Origin: an uncultured Alphaproteobacteria bacterium
GTDB taxonomy: Bacteria; Pseudomonadota; Alphaproteobacteria; Rhizobiales; Beijerinckiaceae
Direction: 5' to 3'
Assembly (NCBI GenBank): GCA_937988775.1
Contig: CALKHP010000052.1
Span: 62,001-126,000, forward strand
DNA length: 64,000 nt
In this document: piece after piece, positions 1 through 7,036 of the stretch
Position numbering within the stretch: the stretch's first letter is position 1
Layout of the letters: each line of letters starts with the position of its first letter
Made by a program: the position numbers and the translations under genes
The notes under the pieces: generated by a model
Told to the model about the DNA's origin: nothing
Databases searched by the model: none
The model's input: only the letters and a program-made list of their open reading frames with translations

Positions 1-384
1 GATGCCGAGGCATTGGCCAGCCTCGATCTGGCTGCGCGGGATCGAGTCGAGCCCGGCCCGGATGATCTCGATGGCATAAGCGCCGAAATAGATGCTGAAG
101 GCGATGGCCGCCGCATGGAACGGCGGCAGCCGCAATTCGAACGAGGGCAGCACGAAAAACACGATGAAGAGCTGGATAAGCCCCGGCGTATTCCGGATGA
201 CCTCGACATAGGCGCGCAGCGCATACTGCACCGGCCGGGGGCCCCACCGGACCCCGACGGCCCCCAGGATACCGATGATCGAGCCGAAGAACATCACAAT
301 GCACGACAGCAACGCCGTCATCAGCACGCCGCTCAGGAAGAGGTCCTGATAGTGCAGTATCTGGCTGAGGTTGAAGCCGGTCAT
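1..384 (-). CDS. Polar amino acid-type ABC transporter permease (3' end outside the window)
   Basis: Inner-membrane permease of the HisM/GlnP family that would form the channel of an amino-acid-like ABC importer. 128 codons are visible from the ATG at 384; the C-terminal part lies beyond base 1. The visible part has an N-terminal hydrophobic segment (ALLSCIVMFFGSIIGILGAV), the family signature VEVIRNTPGLIQLFIVFFVLP and the start of the EAA loop (IPRSQIEAGQCLGI). It is the third gene of a minus-strand unit after the solute-binding protein and an amidohydrolase, 41 bp downstream of the latter, so it should carry the ligand of that binding protein. The substrate is unknown. Confidence 0.9.
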   Translation of the reverse strand, partial: MTGFNLSQILHYQDLFLSGVLMTALLSCIVMFFGSIIGILGAVGVRWGPRPVQYALRAYVEVIRNTPGLIQLFIVFFVLPSFELRLPPFHAAAIAFSIYFGAYAIEIIRAGLDSIPRSQIEAGQCLGI

Positions 385-425
385 GATGAAAACTCAGGTC
401 CGATCGGGTTTGGCCGGCGGCCGCA

Positions 426-1169
426 CTAGGGGGTGGGCACCACACCCGGCAGCGCGAACAAGCCCTGCGGCAGGGTCGCGAGATGGGCGAGCACCTCGTC
501 GCTTTTCACGACATCGGCATATTTGGCATCCATGTCGCACAGGCTCAGCGCATGACTGGCCTGCGAACGATCGAAACAGCCATCCTCGACCACCGCGACG
601 CGATAGTTGTGGCTGAACGCATCGACCACGGAGGCCCGCACGCAGCCGCTGGTCGTCGTGCCGGTGACGATCAGGCTGTCGACTCCGAGCAAGGTCAGGT
701 GGGAGGTCAGCGGCGTGCCGAAGAAAGCGCTCGGCTTGGGCTTGACCACGACGATATCGCGCGGCTCCGGCGCAACCTCCCTGACGAAGGCGTTCGGATC
801 CTCGGAGACATCGTCCCGGCCACCCCATTCGACGGCGCGGCCGTTCTTCAGGTTGCCCATGCCGATATCCCAACGATCGTCGCGATAGCCGCCGGTCGTA
901 TAGATCACGGGCAGACCGCCGCGCCGCGCGGCATCCTTCAACTTGGCAATGGCTGCAATCGCGGTCCAGGCTTCCTCGCCGCAGGAATTGCTCCAGCGCT
1001 GGATGGAGGTCAGGATCGGCTCGGGCCGATCGCCGCAAAACCCGTAGCTGACATCGATGATCAGCAGCGCCGGCCTGTTGCCGAAACCGGCGCGCACGCC
1101 GTAACCGGCGGCGGCGAACACATCCTTGTCACGCCTGGTCAGAAAACCATCCCATACGCGCTCTTCCAT
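426..1169 (-). CDS. Isochorismatase-family amidohydrolase (N-carbamoylsarcosine amidase-like)
   Basis: Cysteine hydrolase of the isochorismatase superfamily, 247 aa, a usual length. The Asp-Lys-Cys triad is visible: D39 in PALLIIDVSYGF, K143 in VVKPKPSAFFGT and C176 in VTGTTTSGCVRAS. Sequence around the nucleophile resembles N-carbamoylsarcosine amidase and maleamate amidohydrolase more than true isochorismatases. An upstream in-frame start at 1205 exists, but the ATG at 1169 has a better ribosome site (AGGACGAGG) and begins the conserved WDGFLTRRDKDVFAAAGYG block. It lies between a binding protein and a permease of one ABC system, so it probably hydrolyses the imported amide or ureido compound. 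The exact substrate is not readable from the sequence. Confidence 0.85.
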   Translation of the reverse strand: MEERVWDGFLTRRDKDVFAAAGYGVRAGFGNRPALLIIDVSYGFCGDRPEPILTSIQRWSNSCGEEAWTAIAAIAKLKDAARRGGLPVIYTTGGYRDDRWDIGMGNLKNGRAVEWGGRDDVSEDPNAFVREVAPEPRDIVVVKPKPSAFFGTPLTSHLTLLGVDSLIVTGTTTSGCVRASVVDAFSHNYRVAVVEDGCFDRSQASHALSLCDMDAKYADVVKSDEVLAHLATLPQGLFALPGVVPTP

Positions 1170-1274
1170 ACCAGCCTCGTCCTGTCTTGTTGTTTTCTGT
1201 TGCAAGCCCGCAGGGTGGGGTTCCGCCAGTTTTCGGCTATCGGAACCCCGCCCTGATTCTGTCGATCGCGATGC

Positions 1275-2078
1275 CTAGAGCGTCGGGAACGGCTGCGGCA
1301 GCGGCTCGTCGAGCCATTTCAGCGAAAGCGCGTTCAGATCACCGCTCACCAGATTGTAGAAGATGAAGGTGTCGATCCAGCGCAGAAGGTCCGGATTGCC
1401 GTAGCGCACCGCCATGTGAGGCGGCGAGTGCCGGATGACGAATTTCGTATCGACCTCGAGCCCGGGATTCTGCTTGGCGACATGCTTGAGGATGATGCTG
1501 GCCGTGCCGATCAGATCGACCTGCTTGGCGATATAGGCGGCGTTCAGCGTCGCGTCGTCCTCGAAGCGCTTGATGCGGGCCGGCGGCAGCAGGTCGGTCA
1601 GGACCAGGTCGGATGATGAACCGCGCTGTACGCCAACGGTCTGCGTGGTGATGTCGGCGGCCGATTTGACCGTCGAGGCCTTCGGACCGAACACGCCGAT
1701 ATAGATCGTCGAGTAAGGCGAGCTGAAAGCGACCTGCTTGGCGCGCTCCGGCGTCGCGCCAAGGCCCGACACGATGATATCGATCTTGTCGGTCAGCAGG
1801 AACGGGATGCGGTTTGCACCGGTCAGCTGCTGCAGTTCGAGCTTCACGCCGAGTGCCTTGGCCACCATGCGGGCCACGTCGACATCCAGCCCGACAGGCT
1901 GCTGCTTCTCGTCGACAAAGCCGAATGGCGGCACGTCGAGCGGCACGCCGATGCGCACCTTGCCGGCGGCCAGTATCTCGCGAAGATCGGCCTGGGCCGG
2001 CGATGCTACAGCGAAGATGCCGCAGGCGACGGCAAGCACCTTCAAGCTGGCCTTGAGCTTCTTGAACGATCTGAACAT
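1275..2078 (-). CDS. Periplasmic solute-binding protein, family 3 (amino-acid type)
   Basis: Binding protein of a polar amino-acid-like ABC importer, 267 aa. A signal peptide is evident: a basic start (MFRSFKKLKASLK), a hydrophobic core and a cleavage-like PAQA before DLREILAAGKVRIGVP. The family 3 signatures FGFVDEKQQPVGLDVDVARM and the second-lobe motif SPYSTIYIGVFG are present. The start at 2078 is preceded by AGGGGAGGG; upstream in-frame ATGs would add an untypical leader. It is the first gene of the unit with the amidohydrolase (105 bp downstream) and the partial permease. No ATPase gene is seen within the window, so it must lie beyond base 1 or elsewhere. Confidence 0.9.
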   Translation of the reverse strand: MFRSFKKLKASLKVLAVACGIFAVASPAQADLREILAAGKVRIGVPLDVPPFGFVDEKQQPVGLDVDVARMVAKALGVKLELQQLTGANRIPFLLTDKIDIIVSGLGATPERAKQVAFSSPYSTIYIGVFGPKASTVKSAADITTQTVGVQRGSSSDLVLTDLLPPARIKRFEDDATLNAAYIAKQVDLIGTASIILKHVAKQNPGLEVDTKFVIRHSPPHMAVRYGNPDLLRWIDTFIFYNLVSGDLNALSLKWLDEPLPQPFPTL

Positions 2079-2540
2079 TGAACCCTCCCCTTGACCCTGG
2101 ACCTTGTATGGCCCAGCTCGCTCGTGACCGTCTCCGAGAGGCCATCGTCGCGGCCTCCAGATCACATTTTCCATTAGGCAGTTTCGCAGTTTCGAGAACC
2201 ACACGTTTCGATCTTGTGCCCGATGCGCGAACATCGGGTTCGGCCCGTAGCCGCACGGCGGCAACACGCGATACTCTGGCACAAGTTTTTCTTCTACTAC
2301 ATCTCGTATGCCAGATTAGCCGACTCGATCCGATCCCGTTATTCTTGTCATTGAAACGATTGCGGATTCCCTAAACTTCTCGTCATGCTATGGGCATTCA
2401 TAACACCCGAGAAGCGACAATTTTCTCATGTTTATCCCAAGAAAACTCAGTACAGAAAGTTGCCGCCTCCCTGCTGTAGTCGCATCCGATGAGCATCCGC
2501 GCGCTTCGCTCGCGGGCGCCGCGCGGCCACATGTGAAGCC
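2079..2540. other. Intergenic region upstream of the binding-protein gene
   Basis: No convincing gene is seen. The part from about 2280 to 2480 is more A+T-rich than the surrounding genes and probably holds the minus-strand promoter of the transporter unit. The open frames crossing it lack ribosome sites and family resemblance. The 105-bp repeat begins at 2541. Confidence 0.5.
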
Positions 2541-2645
2541 AGAGCAAAATCGCATTATATGGAGTCATTAGACTCCATATAATTCTATGAATTTGCTCGG
2601 CAATTTTAACATGGAGCAAGTTCGCAACAGGCGAACTTGCTCTAG
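2541..2645 (+). repeat. 105-bp double-hairpin repeat, copy 1
   Basis: The element contains two palindromes: ATTATATGGAGTC/GACTCCATATAAT (13-bp stem, 4-base loop) and GAGCAAGTTCGC/GCGAACTTGCTC (12-bp stem, 5-base loop). They are joined by an A+T-rich spacer (AATTCTATGAATTTGCTCGG). Copy 2 at 6756-6860 matches in opposite orientation at 94 of 105 positions by manual alignment. The element is far richer in A+T than the surrounding genes. Its terminal TCTAG supplies the stop codon of the LysR gene. It resembles small non-coding intergenic repeats of REP or MITE kind; no transposase is present. Confidence 0.9.
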
Positions 2646-3538
2646 GTCATATCCAACGACGCCAGCCAGGTCTCGAACGCCTTGATCTTCGGCGTTCCCT
2701 TGCGATGCTCCGGATAGAGCATGAAATAGGATTGCCGCGTCTCGGCGCGCAGCGTCAGGGGCGCGACGAGACGGCCCGAGCGCAGATCGTCGGCGACGAA
2801 GGCATATTGCGCCATGACGATGCCGAGTTCGTCGATCGCCGCCTGATAGGCGAGCGCCGAATTCTCGAATTTCAGCCCGCTATTGCCATCGATATGCGGC
2901 ACCTTGGCCGCCTTGAGCCAATCCGGCCAGTCATTCGGCCGGTGCAGCGAGCATAACAGCACGTGGTGCGCCAGATCGGCCGGCTCGTGCAGGCGGAGGG
3001 AGCGCTCGAACAGGCCGGGGCTGCATACCGGCAGCAGCACCTCGCCGAAAATCCGTCGCGCATGGAGCCCGGCCGGCGGCTGAGGCCCGGAATGGATCGC
3101 GACATCGACATCCTCGCGCTCGAAATCGACGCGCTGATGCGAGGTGGTGATCTGCACGTCGATATGCCGGTTCAAAGCATGGAAGCGCGCCAGCCGTGGC
3201 ACCAGCCAGCGAATGGCGAAGGTCGGCGGCAGCTTCAGCCGCAAGGTGTTGAGGGAGGGCCGCCGCATCAGCGCGCGCGTGCTTTCGGCGATCTGCTCGA
3301 AAGCCGGATGGATGCCGCGATAATAGGCCTCGCCCTCCGGCGTCAGCGCGGTGCCGCGCCGCGTCCTGACGAAAAGCGTCGCGCCGAGCCACTGCTCAAG
3401 CTGGGCGACATGGCGGCTGACCGCGCCCTGCGTCACGGAAAGCTCGTGCGCGGCGCGCGTCAGGCTGCCGTTGCGGGCAGCGGCCTCGAAGGCACGCAAC
3501 GCATTCAGGGGAGGTGTCGGCGCTTTCATGTCTGCCAT
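2642..3538 (-). CDS. LysR-family transcriptional regulator (GcvA-like)
   Basis: DNA-binding regulator of 298 aa. The N-terminal winged helix covers about residues 8-67 (LNALRAFEAAARNGSLTRAA, then the recognition helix VTQGAVSRHVAQLEQWLG). The effector domain follows from about 95 to the end, with GcvA-type features such as the LRLKLPPTFAIRWLVPRLARF start. It diverges from the leader/LeuC-like/LeuD-like/lyase unit with a 121-bp gap to the leader ORF, so it very likely controls that unit in response to the substrate or an intermediate. The TAG stop lies inside repeat copy 1, so the C-terminus may have been trimmed or fixed when the repeat arrived. The start could also be the ATG nine bases further in. 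Confidence 0.93.
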   Translation of the reverse strand: MADMKAPTPPLNALRAFEAAARNGSLTRAAHELSVTQGAVSRHVAQLEQWLGATLFVRTRRGTALTPEGEAYYRGIHPAFEQIAESTRALMRRPSLNTLRLKLPPTFAIRWLVPRLARFHALNRHIDVQITTSHQRVDFEREDVDVAIHSGPQPPAGLHARRIFGEVLLPVCSPGLFERSLRLHEPADLAHHVLLCSLHRPNDWPDWLKAAKVPHIDGNSGLKFENSALAYQAAIDELGIVMAQYAFVADDLRSGRLVAPLTLRAETRQSYFMLYPEHRKGTPKIKAFETWLASLDMT

Positions 3539-3612
3539 GATCTTTTCTCATATTATCATGATTAAATTCTGGCTGCACGACAGCAAGCTCGCGCCCCTAT
3601 CATCATCAAGTA

Positions 3613-3644
3613 CGGCGCTCATATGCAAGAAAATCAGAGCGCCG
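3613..3644 (+). promoter_or_regulatory. Hairpin directly upstream of the leader ORF ribosome site
   Basis: An 8-bp perfect inverted repeat (CGGCGCTC/GAGCGCCG) encloses a 16-base A-rich loop. It ends four bases before the AGAGGAGG ribosome site of the 20-codon leader ORF. In mRNA it could act as a 5' stabiliser or a switch for leader translation. The pairing is seen in the sequence; the function is inference. Confidence 0.5.
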
Positions 3645-3659
3645 CAAGAGGAGGACGAG

Positions 3660-3722
3660 ATGAAAGCGCCTGTGAAAGCGGGCATGAGCGCCACATGTTG
3701 CGCCGGGCCGCAACGATCATGA
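3660..3722 (+). CDS. Leader peptide (20 aa) overlapping the LeuC-like gene
   Basis: Short ORF encoding MKAPVKAGMSATCCAGPQRS. It has the best ribosome site of the neighbourhood (AGAGGAGG, 5 bases from the ATG). Its TGA overlaps the ATG of the next gene in an ATGA junction at 3719-3722, while that ATG has no good ribosome site of its own. This is the pattern of a translationally coupled leader. An adjacent Cys-Cys pair is its only notable composition. It has no recognisable homologue that I know of. The alternative is that it is only an untranslated leader with a chance frame, but ribosome-site strength and overlap argue for translation. Confidence 0.6.
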   Translation: MKAPVKAGMSATCCAGPQRS

Positions 3723-5137
3723 CCGCGTCTCGCCCCGTCACGCTTTTCGAGAAGATCTGGCTCGGACATCTGGTCAAGTCGCTTGACGATGGCCGCGACC
3801 TGATCTTCGTCGACCGCCACATCCTGCAGGAGACGACCAGCGCCATCGCCTTCGCCGGCCTCACGCGCACCGGGCGCAGCGTGCTGCATCCCGAGATGAC
3901 CATCGCGACGCAGGACCACATCGTCTCGACGGAACCCGGGCGCGACGAGACCACCAATCCGCAGGGGCGCGAATTGCTGACCCTGATGCGGCACAACGCC
4001 TATCGCAACCGCATCCGGCATTTCGGCGTCGACGATCCGCGCCAGGGCATCGTGCATGTCATCGGCCCGGAACTCGGCGTGGCGCTGCCCGGCTGCGTGC
4101 TGGTATGCGGCGACAGCCATACCTCGACCGCCGGCGGCCTCGGCGCGCTCGGCATCGGCATCGGCACCAGCGAGGTCGAGCATGTGCTGGCGACGCAGAC
4201 GCTGGCGCTGACGCGGCCGAAGACGATGCGCATCACCTACGAGGGCAAGCTTCAGCCCGGCACCAGCGCCAAGGACCTGATCCTGCGCGCCATCGGCCTG
4301 TTCGGCATTGCCGCCGGACAGGGCCACGCCATTGAATATGCCGGCGAGGCGATCGCCGGCCTGCCGGTCGAGGCGCGGCTGACGATCTGCAACATGTCGA
4401 TCGAGATCGGCGCGCGGCTCGGCCTGATCGCGCCGGACGACAAGACCTTCGCCTATGTCGCGGGCCGCGAATTCGCGCCCGAAGGCGCCGTTCTCGATCA
4501 TGCGCTGGCGCATTGGCGGACGCTGTACAGCGCGCCGGGCGCACGTTTCGACAAGGAATACACCGTCGATTGCAGCCGGATCGCGCCGCAGGTGACCTGG
4601 GGTACGACGCAGCAGGATGTCGTCGGCGTCGACGACCGCGTGCCGCGGGTCGACAGTTTCCCCGATGCCGCCCGCCGCGAGATGGCGGCGGCCGCGATGG
4701 CCTATATGGGCGTCGAGCCCGGCATGGCGCTCGAGGGGCTGCCGGTCGATGTCGCCTTCATCGGCTCGTGCACCAACGCGCGGCTGTCCGATCTCGAAGC
4801 GGCGGCGGCGATCGCCAAGGGCGGCAAGGTGGCGCCGGGCGTCAGGGCGATGGTGGTGCCGGGCTCGATGAGCGTCAAACGCGCGGCGGAAGCCAAGGGC
4901 CTGCACGAGATTTTCCGCCAGGCCGGTTTCGAATGGCGCGACGCCGGCTGCTCGATGTGCGTCAGCATCAACGAGGATATCGTGCCGCCGGGCCGGCGCG
5001 CCATCGCGACCTCGAACCGCAATTTCGAGAACCGCCAGGGGCCGCGCAGCCGCACGCATCTGGCCAGCCCCGCCATGGTTGCCGCGGCAGCGCTCGCCGG
5101 CCATATCACCGACATCCGCAAGGCGGACCAGCCATGA
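3719..5137 (+). CDS. LeuC-like large subunit of an aconitase-family hydro-lyase
   Basis: Large subunit of a two-subunit (de)hydratase of the 3-isopropylmalate dehydratase family, 472 aa, matching LeuC length. The [4Fe-4S] ligands are visible as C351 (GSCTNARL), C411 and C414 (AGCSMCVS). The substrate and cluster motif GDSHTSTAGGLGALGIGIGT lies around residues 130-150. The start at 3719 gives the usual LeuC beginning (VTLFEKIW) and overlaps the leader ORF stop. It is followed by the small subunit with a 4-base ATGA overlap. The context (own LysR, an isocitrate-lyase-family gene, no leuA or leuB) argues for a catabolic hydro-lyase, such as a dimethylmaleate or methylmalate hydratase, rather than leucine biosynthesis. 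The substrate is inferred only. Confidence 0.88.
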   Translation: MTASRPVTLFEKIWLGHLVKSLDDGRDLIFVDRHILQETTSAIAFAGLTRTGRSVLHPEMTIATQDHIVSTEPGRDETTNPQGRELLTLMRHNAYRNRIRHFGVDDPRQGIVHVIGPELGVALPGCVLVCGDSHTSTAGGLGALGIGIGTSEVEHVLATQTLALTRPKTMRITYEGKLQPGTSAKDLILRAIGLFGIAAGQGHAIEYAGEAIAGLPVEARLTICNMSIEIGARLGLIAPDDKTFAYVAGREFAPEGAVLDHALAHWRTLYSAPGARFDKEYTVDCSRIAPQVTWGTTQQDVVGVDDRVPRVDSFPDAARREMAAAAMAYMGVEPGMALEGLPVDVAFIGSCTNARLSDLEAAAAIAKGGKVAPGVRAMVVPGSMSVKRAAEAKGLHEIFRQAGFEWRDAGCSMCVSINEDIVPPGRRAIATSNRNFENRQGPRSRTHLASPAMVAAAALAGHITDIRKADQP

Positions 5138-5760
5138 AACAGCCATTCCGGAATTTCAGCGGCATCGCTGCGGCGATGCCGGCGCCCAATATCAACACCG
5201 ATGCCATCATCCCGGCCGCTTATCTGCGCACGGCAAACGCCGATCTCGGCAAGGGGCTGTTCGGCATGCTGCGCTATGACGATGCCGGCAACGAAAAGCC
5301 GGATTTCGTGCTGAACCAGCCGCCGTTCCGCGAGGCGGAGATATTGTTCGCCGGTGAGAATTTCGGCTGCGGCTCGTCGCGCGAGGCGGCCGCATGGGCG
5401 CTGAAGCAGTTCGGCATGCGCTGCGTGTTCGCGCCGAGCTTCGCCGACATCTTCTACGAGAACGCCTTCCGCAACGGGCTGCTTGCCGGCAAGGTCGCAC
5501 CCGACGCGCTGGCGCGAATGGTGGCGCAGGCAGGCGGGGCCACGCCGCTCTTCGCGGTCGATCTGGCGGCGGGGCACGTTACCCATGCCGATGGCGAGCG
5601 CATGGCATTCGAGATCGCGCCGGCGCGCCGCGATGCGCTGCTGCGCGGCGACGACGAGATCGACATGACGCTGGCGCATCGCGCCGAGATCGCAGCGTTC
5701 CACAGCGCCGGCCTGGCCGAGCGGCCCTGGCTGCATGCGCCACTGGCACGAAAGGCATGA
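5134..5760 (+). CDS. LeuD-like small subunit of the aconitase-family hydro-lyase
   Basis: Swivel-domain subunit, 208 aa, close to LeuD length. Typical motifs are PAPNINTDAIIPAAYL near the N-terminus and the FGCGSSREAAAWALKQFGMR substrate loop at about residues 75-94. The ATG overlaps the stop of the large subunit and its own stop overlaps the next start, both as ATGA, so the three genes are translationally coupled. With the large subunit it should hydrate or dehydrate a malate-type dicarboxylate. It could be a second LeuCD set for biosynthesis, but the gene company argues against that. Confidence 0.88.
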   Translation: MKQPFRNFSGIAAAMPAPNINTDAIIPAAYLRTANADLGKGLFGMLRYDDAGNEKPDFVLNQPPFREAEILFAGENFGCGSSREAAAWALKQFGMRCVFAPSFADIFYENAFRNGLLAGKVAPDALARMVAQAGGATPLFAVDLAAGHVTHADGERMAFEIAPARRDALLRGDDEIDMTLAHRAEIAAFHSAGLAERPWLHAPLARKA

Positions 5761-6674
5761 CTATGCGCCGCACCACCATGCGCGAAGCCCTCGCGGCGCA
5801 GCAGCCACTGCTGTCGCCGCTGGCGCATGACGCGCTCTCGGCACGCCTGATCGAGCTCGCCGGCTTCAAGTCCTTCAATATCGGCGGCTCGGCGCTGCTC
5901 GCGGCGCGGCACGCCCTGCCCGATATCGGCCTGATCGGCGTCGCCGACATGGTCGACGGCATCCGCGATATCGCACGCGCGTCGCGCCTGCCGTTCATGG
6001 CCGATGCCGATGACGGCTATGGCGACGTCAAGAGCGTGTACCGCACCGTGCGCGCCTATGAGGAGATCGGCGTCGGCGGTTTCCTGATCGAGGATCAGGA
6101 CCGCGACCGCAAGCAGCAGCGCGCCGACAAGGCGGCGGCGGTTGCCGACGAAGCGGTGATCGAGGCCAAGCTCAAGGCGGCGCTGGCGGCGCGCGCCAGC
6201 CGCGAAACGCTGGTGATCGGCCGCACCGACGCCTATGGCGCGCTCGGGCTCGACGCGGCGCTGCGTCGGGCGGATCGGTTCCTGGCGCTCGGCGCCGACG
6301 GATTGTTCATCGCCGGGCTGCGCACCGAGCAGGATTACGAGACGGTCGGATGCCGGTTCAAGGGCACGCTGCTCTCGGCCGCGATGTTCGAGGGCGGCGA
6401 TACGCCGTGGCTCACCCCGGCCGTGCTCGGCGAGATGGGCTTCAACCAGGTGTCGTTTCCGGTCAGCCTGCTGTTGCGCGCCATCGCCGCGATGCACGAT
6501 GGGCTGGACGCCTTGCAGGCGCATGGCGCGGGAACCACGCCGCTCGCCCCCTTCGCCGCCGCAAAAAGCGCCCGCGACACGCTCGACAAGGCCGTCGATC
6601 TCGCCGCCTGGCGGCGCATCGAGGCCGAGCATGTGCCGCGAACCGAAAGCCCGCACCGCGCCGGGCAGCCATAG
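5757..6674 (+). CDS. Isocitrate lyase / PEP mutase superfamily enzyme
   Basis: Alpha/beta-barrel C-C lyase family protein, 305 aa, as usual for methylisocitrate-lyase-like enzymes. Visible are FNIGGSALLAARHALPDIGL, the Mg-binding ADADDGYGD loop and IEDQ before the gating loop. The gating loop reads DRDRKQQRADKAAA and lacks the KKCGH/KRCGH signature, so the usual catalytic Cys is missing. The protein is therefore not a standard methylisocitrate or isocitrate lyase. It may be a lyase with another base or an oxaloacetate-decarboxylase-like branch. It is the last gene of the coupled unit and would be expected to cleave the hydroxy-acid made by the LeuCD-like pair. Convergent with the next gene; repeat copy 2 lies downstream. 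Confidence 0.82.
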   Translation: MTMRRTTMREALAAQQPLLSPLAHDALSARLIELAGFKSFNIGGSALLAARHALPDIGLIGVADMVDGIRDIARASRLPFMADADDGYGDVKSVYRTVRAYEEIGVGGFLIEDQDRDRKQQRADKAAAVADEAVIEAKLKAALAARASRETLVIGRTDAYGALGLDAALRRADRFLALGADGLFIAGLRTEQDYETVGCRFKGTLLSAAMFEGGDTPWLTPAVLGEMGFNQVSFPVSLLLRAIAAMHDGLDALQAHGAGTTPLAPFAAAKSARDTLDKAVDLAAWRRIEAEHVPRTESPHRAGQP

Positions 6675-6755
6675 ACAAGAATCGCTGGGAGAAAACAACG
6701 AACGCGCGATCTAAGGGCTCATACCCGCGTGCGGCGCCGTGACCACAAGCCGGAC

Positions 6756-6860
6756 CTAGAGCGAGTTCGTCTGTCGCGAACCTGCTCCATGTTAAAATTG
6801 CCAAGCAAATTCATAGAATTATACGGAGTCGAATGACTCCGTATAATTCTATTTTGCTCC
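6756..6860 (-). repeat. 105-bp double-hairpin repeat, copy 2 (inverted relative to copy 1)
   Basis: Same length as copy 1, with 11 differences by manual alignment. The first hairpin is kept perfect by a paired change: position 20 T to C together with position 37 A to G (TATGGAGTC/GACTCCATA becomes TACGGAGTC/GACTCCGTA). The second hairpin is weakened by unpaired changes. It lies between the convergent lyase gene and the end of the long minus-strand unit. The TCTAG ends of both copies face inward, so copies 1 and 2 bracket the LysR/LeuCD-like/lyase block as inverted repeats. Confidence 0.9.
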
Positions 6861-6936
6861 AGGTGAAGGAGCCGCGCGCTCCACGCGTTCGAGAGGCCCC
6901 GGCGCGTCGGCACATAGCGGTGCGGTGAAGGTTTTG

Positions 6937-6974
6937 GCCATGATCGTCATGGCGCTCCATTCGCGTGATGGAGC
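6937..6974 (-). terminator. Tandem hairpins downstream of the 12-gene unit
   Basis: Two adjacent inverted repeats, GCCATGA/TCATGGC (3-base loop, 6937-6953) and GCTCCAT/ATGGAGC (7-base loop, 6954-6974), lie 63-100 bases past the last stop codon of the minus-strand unit. There is no clear T-run, so this may be an mRNA 3'-end stabiliser rather than an intrinsic terminator. The rest of 6675-7036 outside this and the repeat shows nothing recognisable. Confidence 0.35.
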
Positions 6975-7036
6975 CGAACGGCCACGGCAAATGCACCACC
7001 TTCTCGTCGTACCGGACGGCCGGGCGGGCGCGCCCC

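Noticed and set aside
2398..2619. 73-codon frame on the minus strand across the repeat
   Set aside because: It runs through the palindromes of repeat copy 1, has no ribosome site and resembles nothing I know.
3719..5760. Calling the LeuCD-like genes leucine biosynthesis leuC/leuD
   Set aside because: No leuA or leuB nearby, a dedicated LysR, and coupling to an isocitrate-lyase-family gene suggest a catabolic hydro-lyase. I left gene symbols blank.
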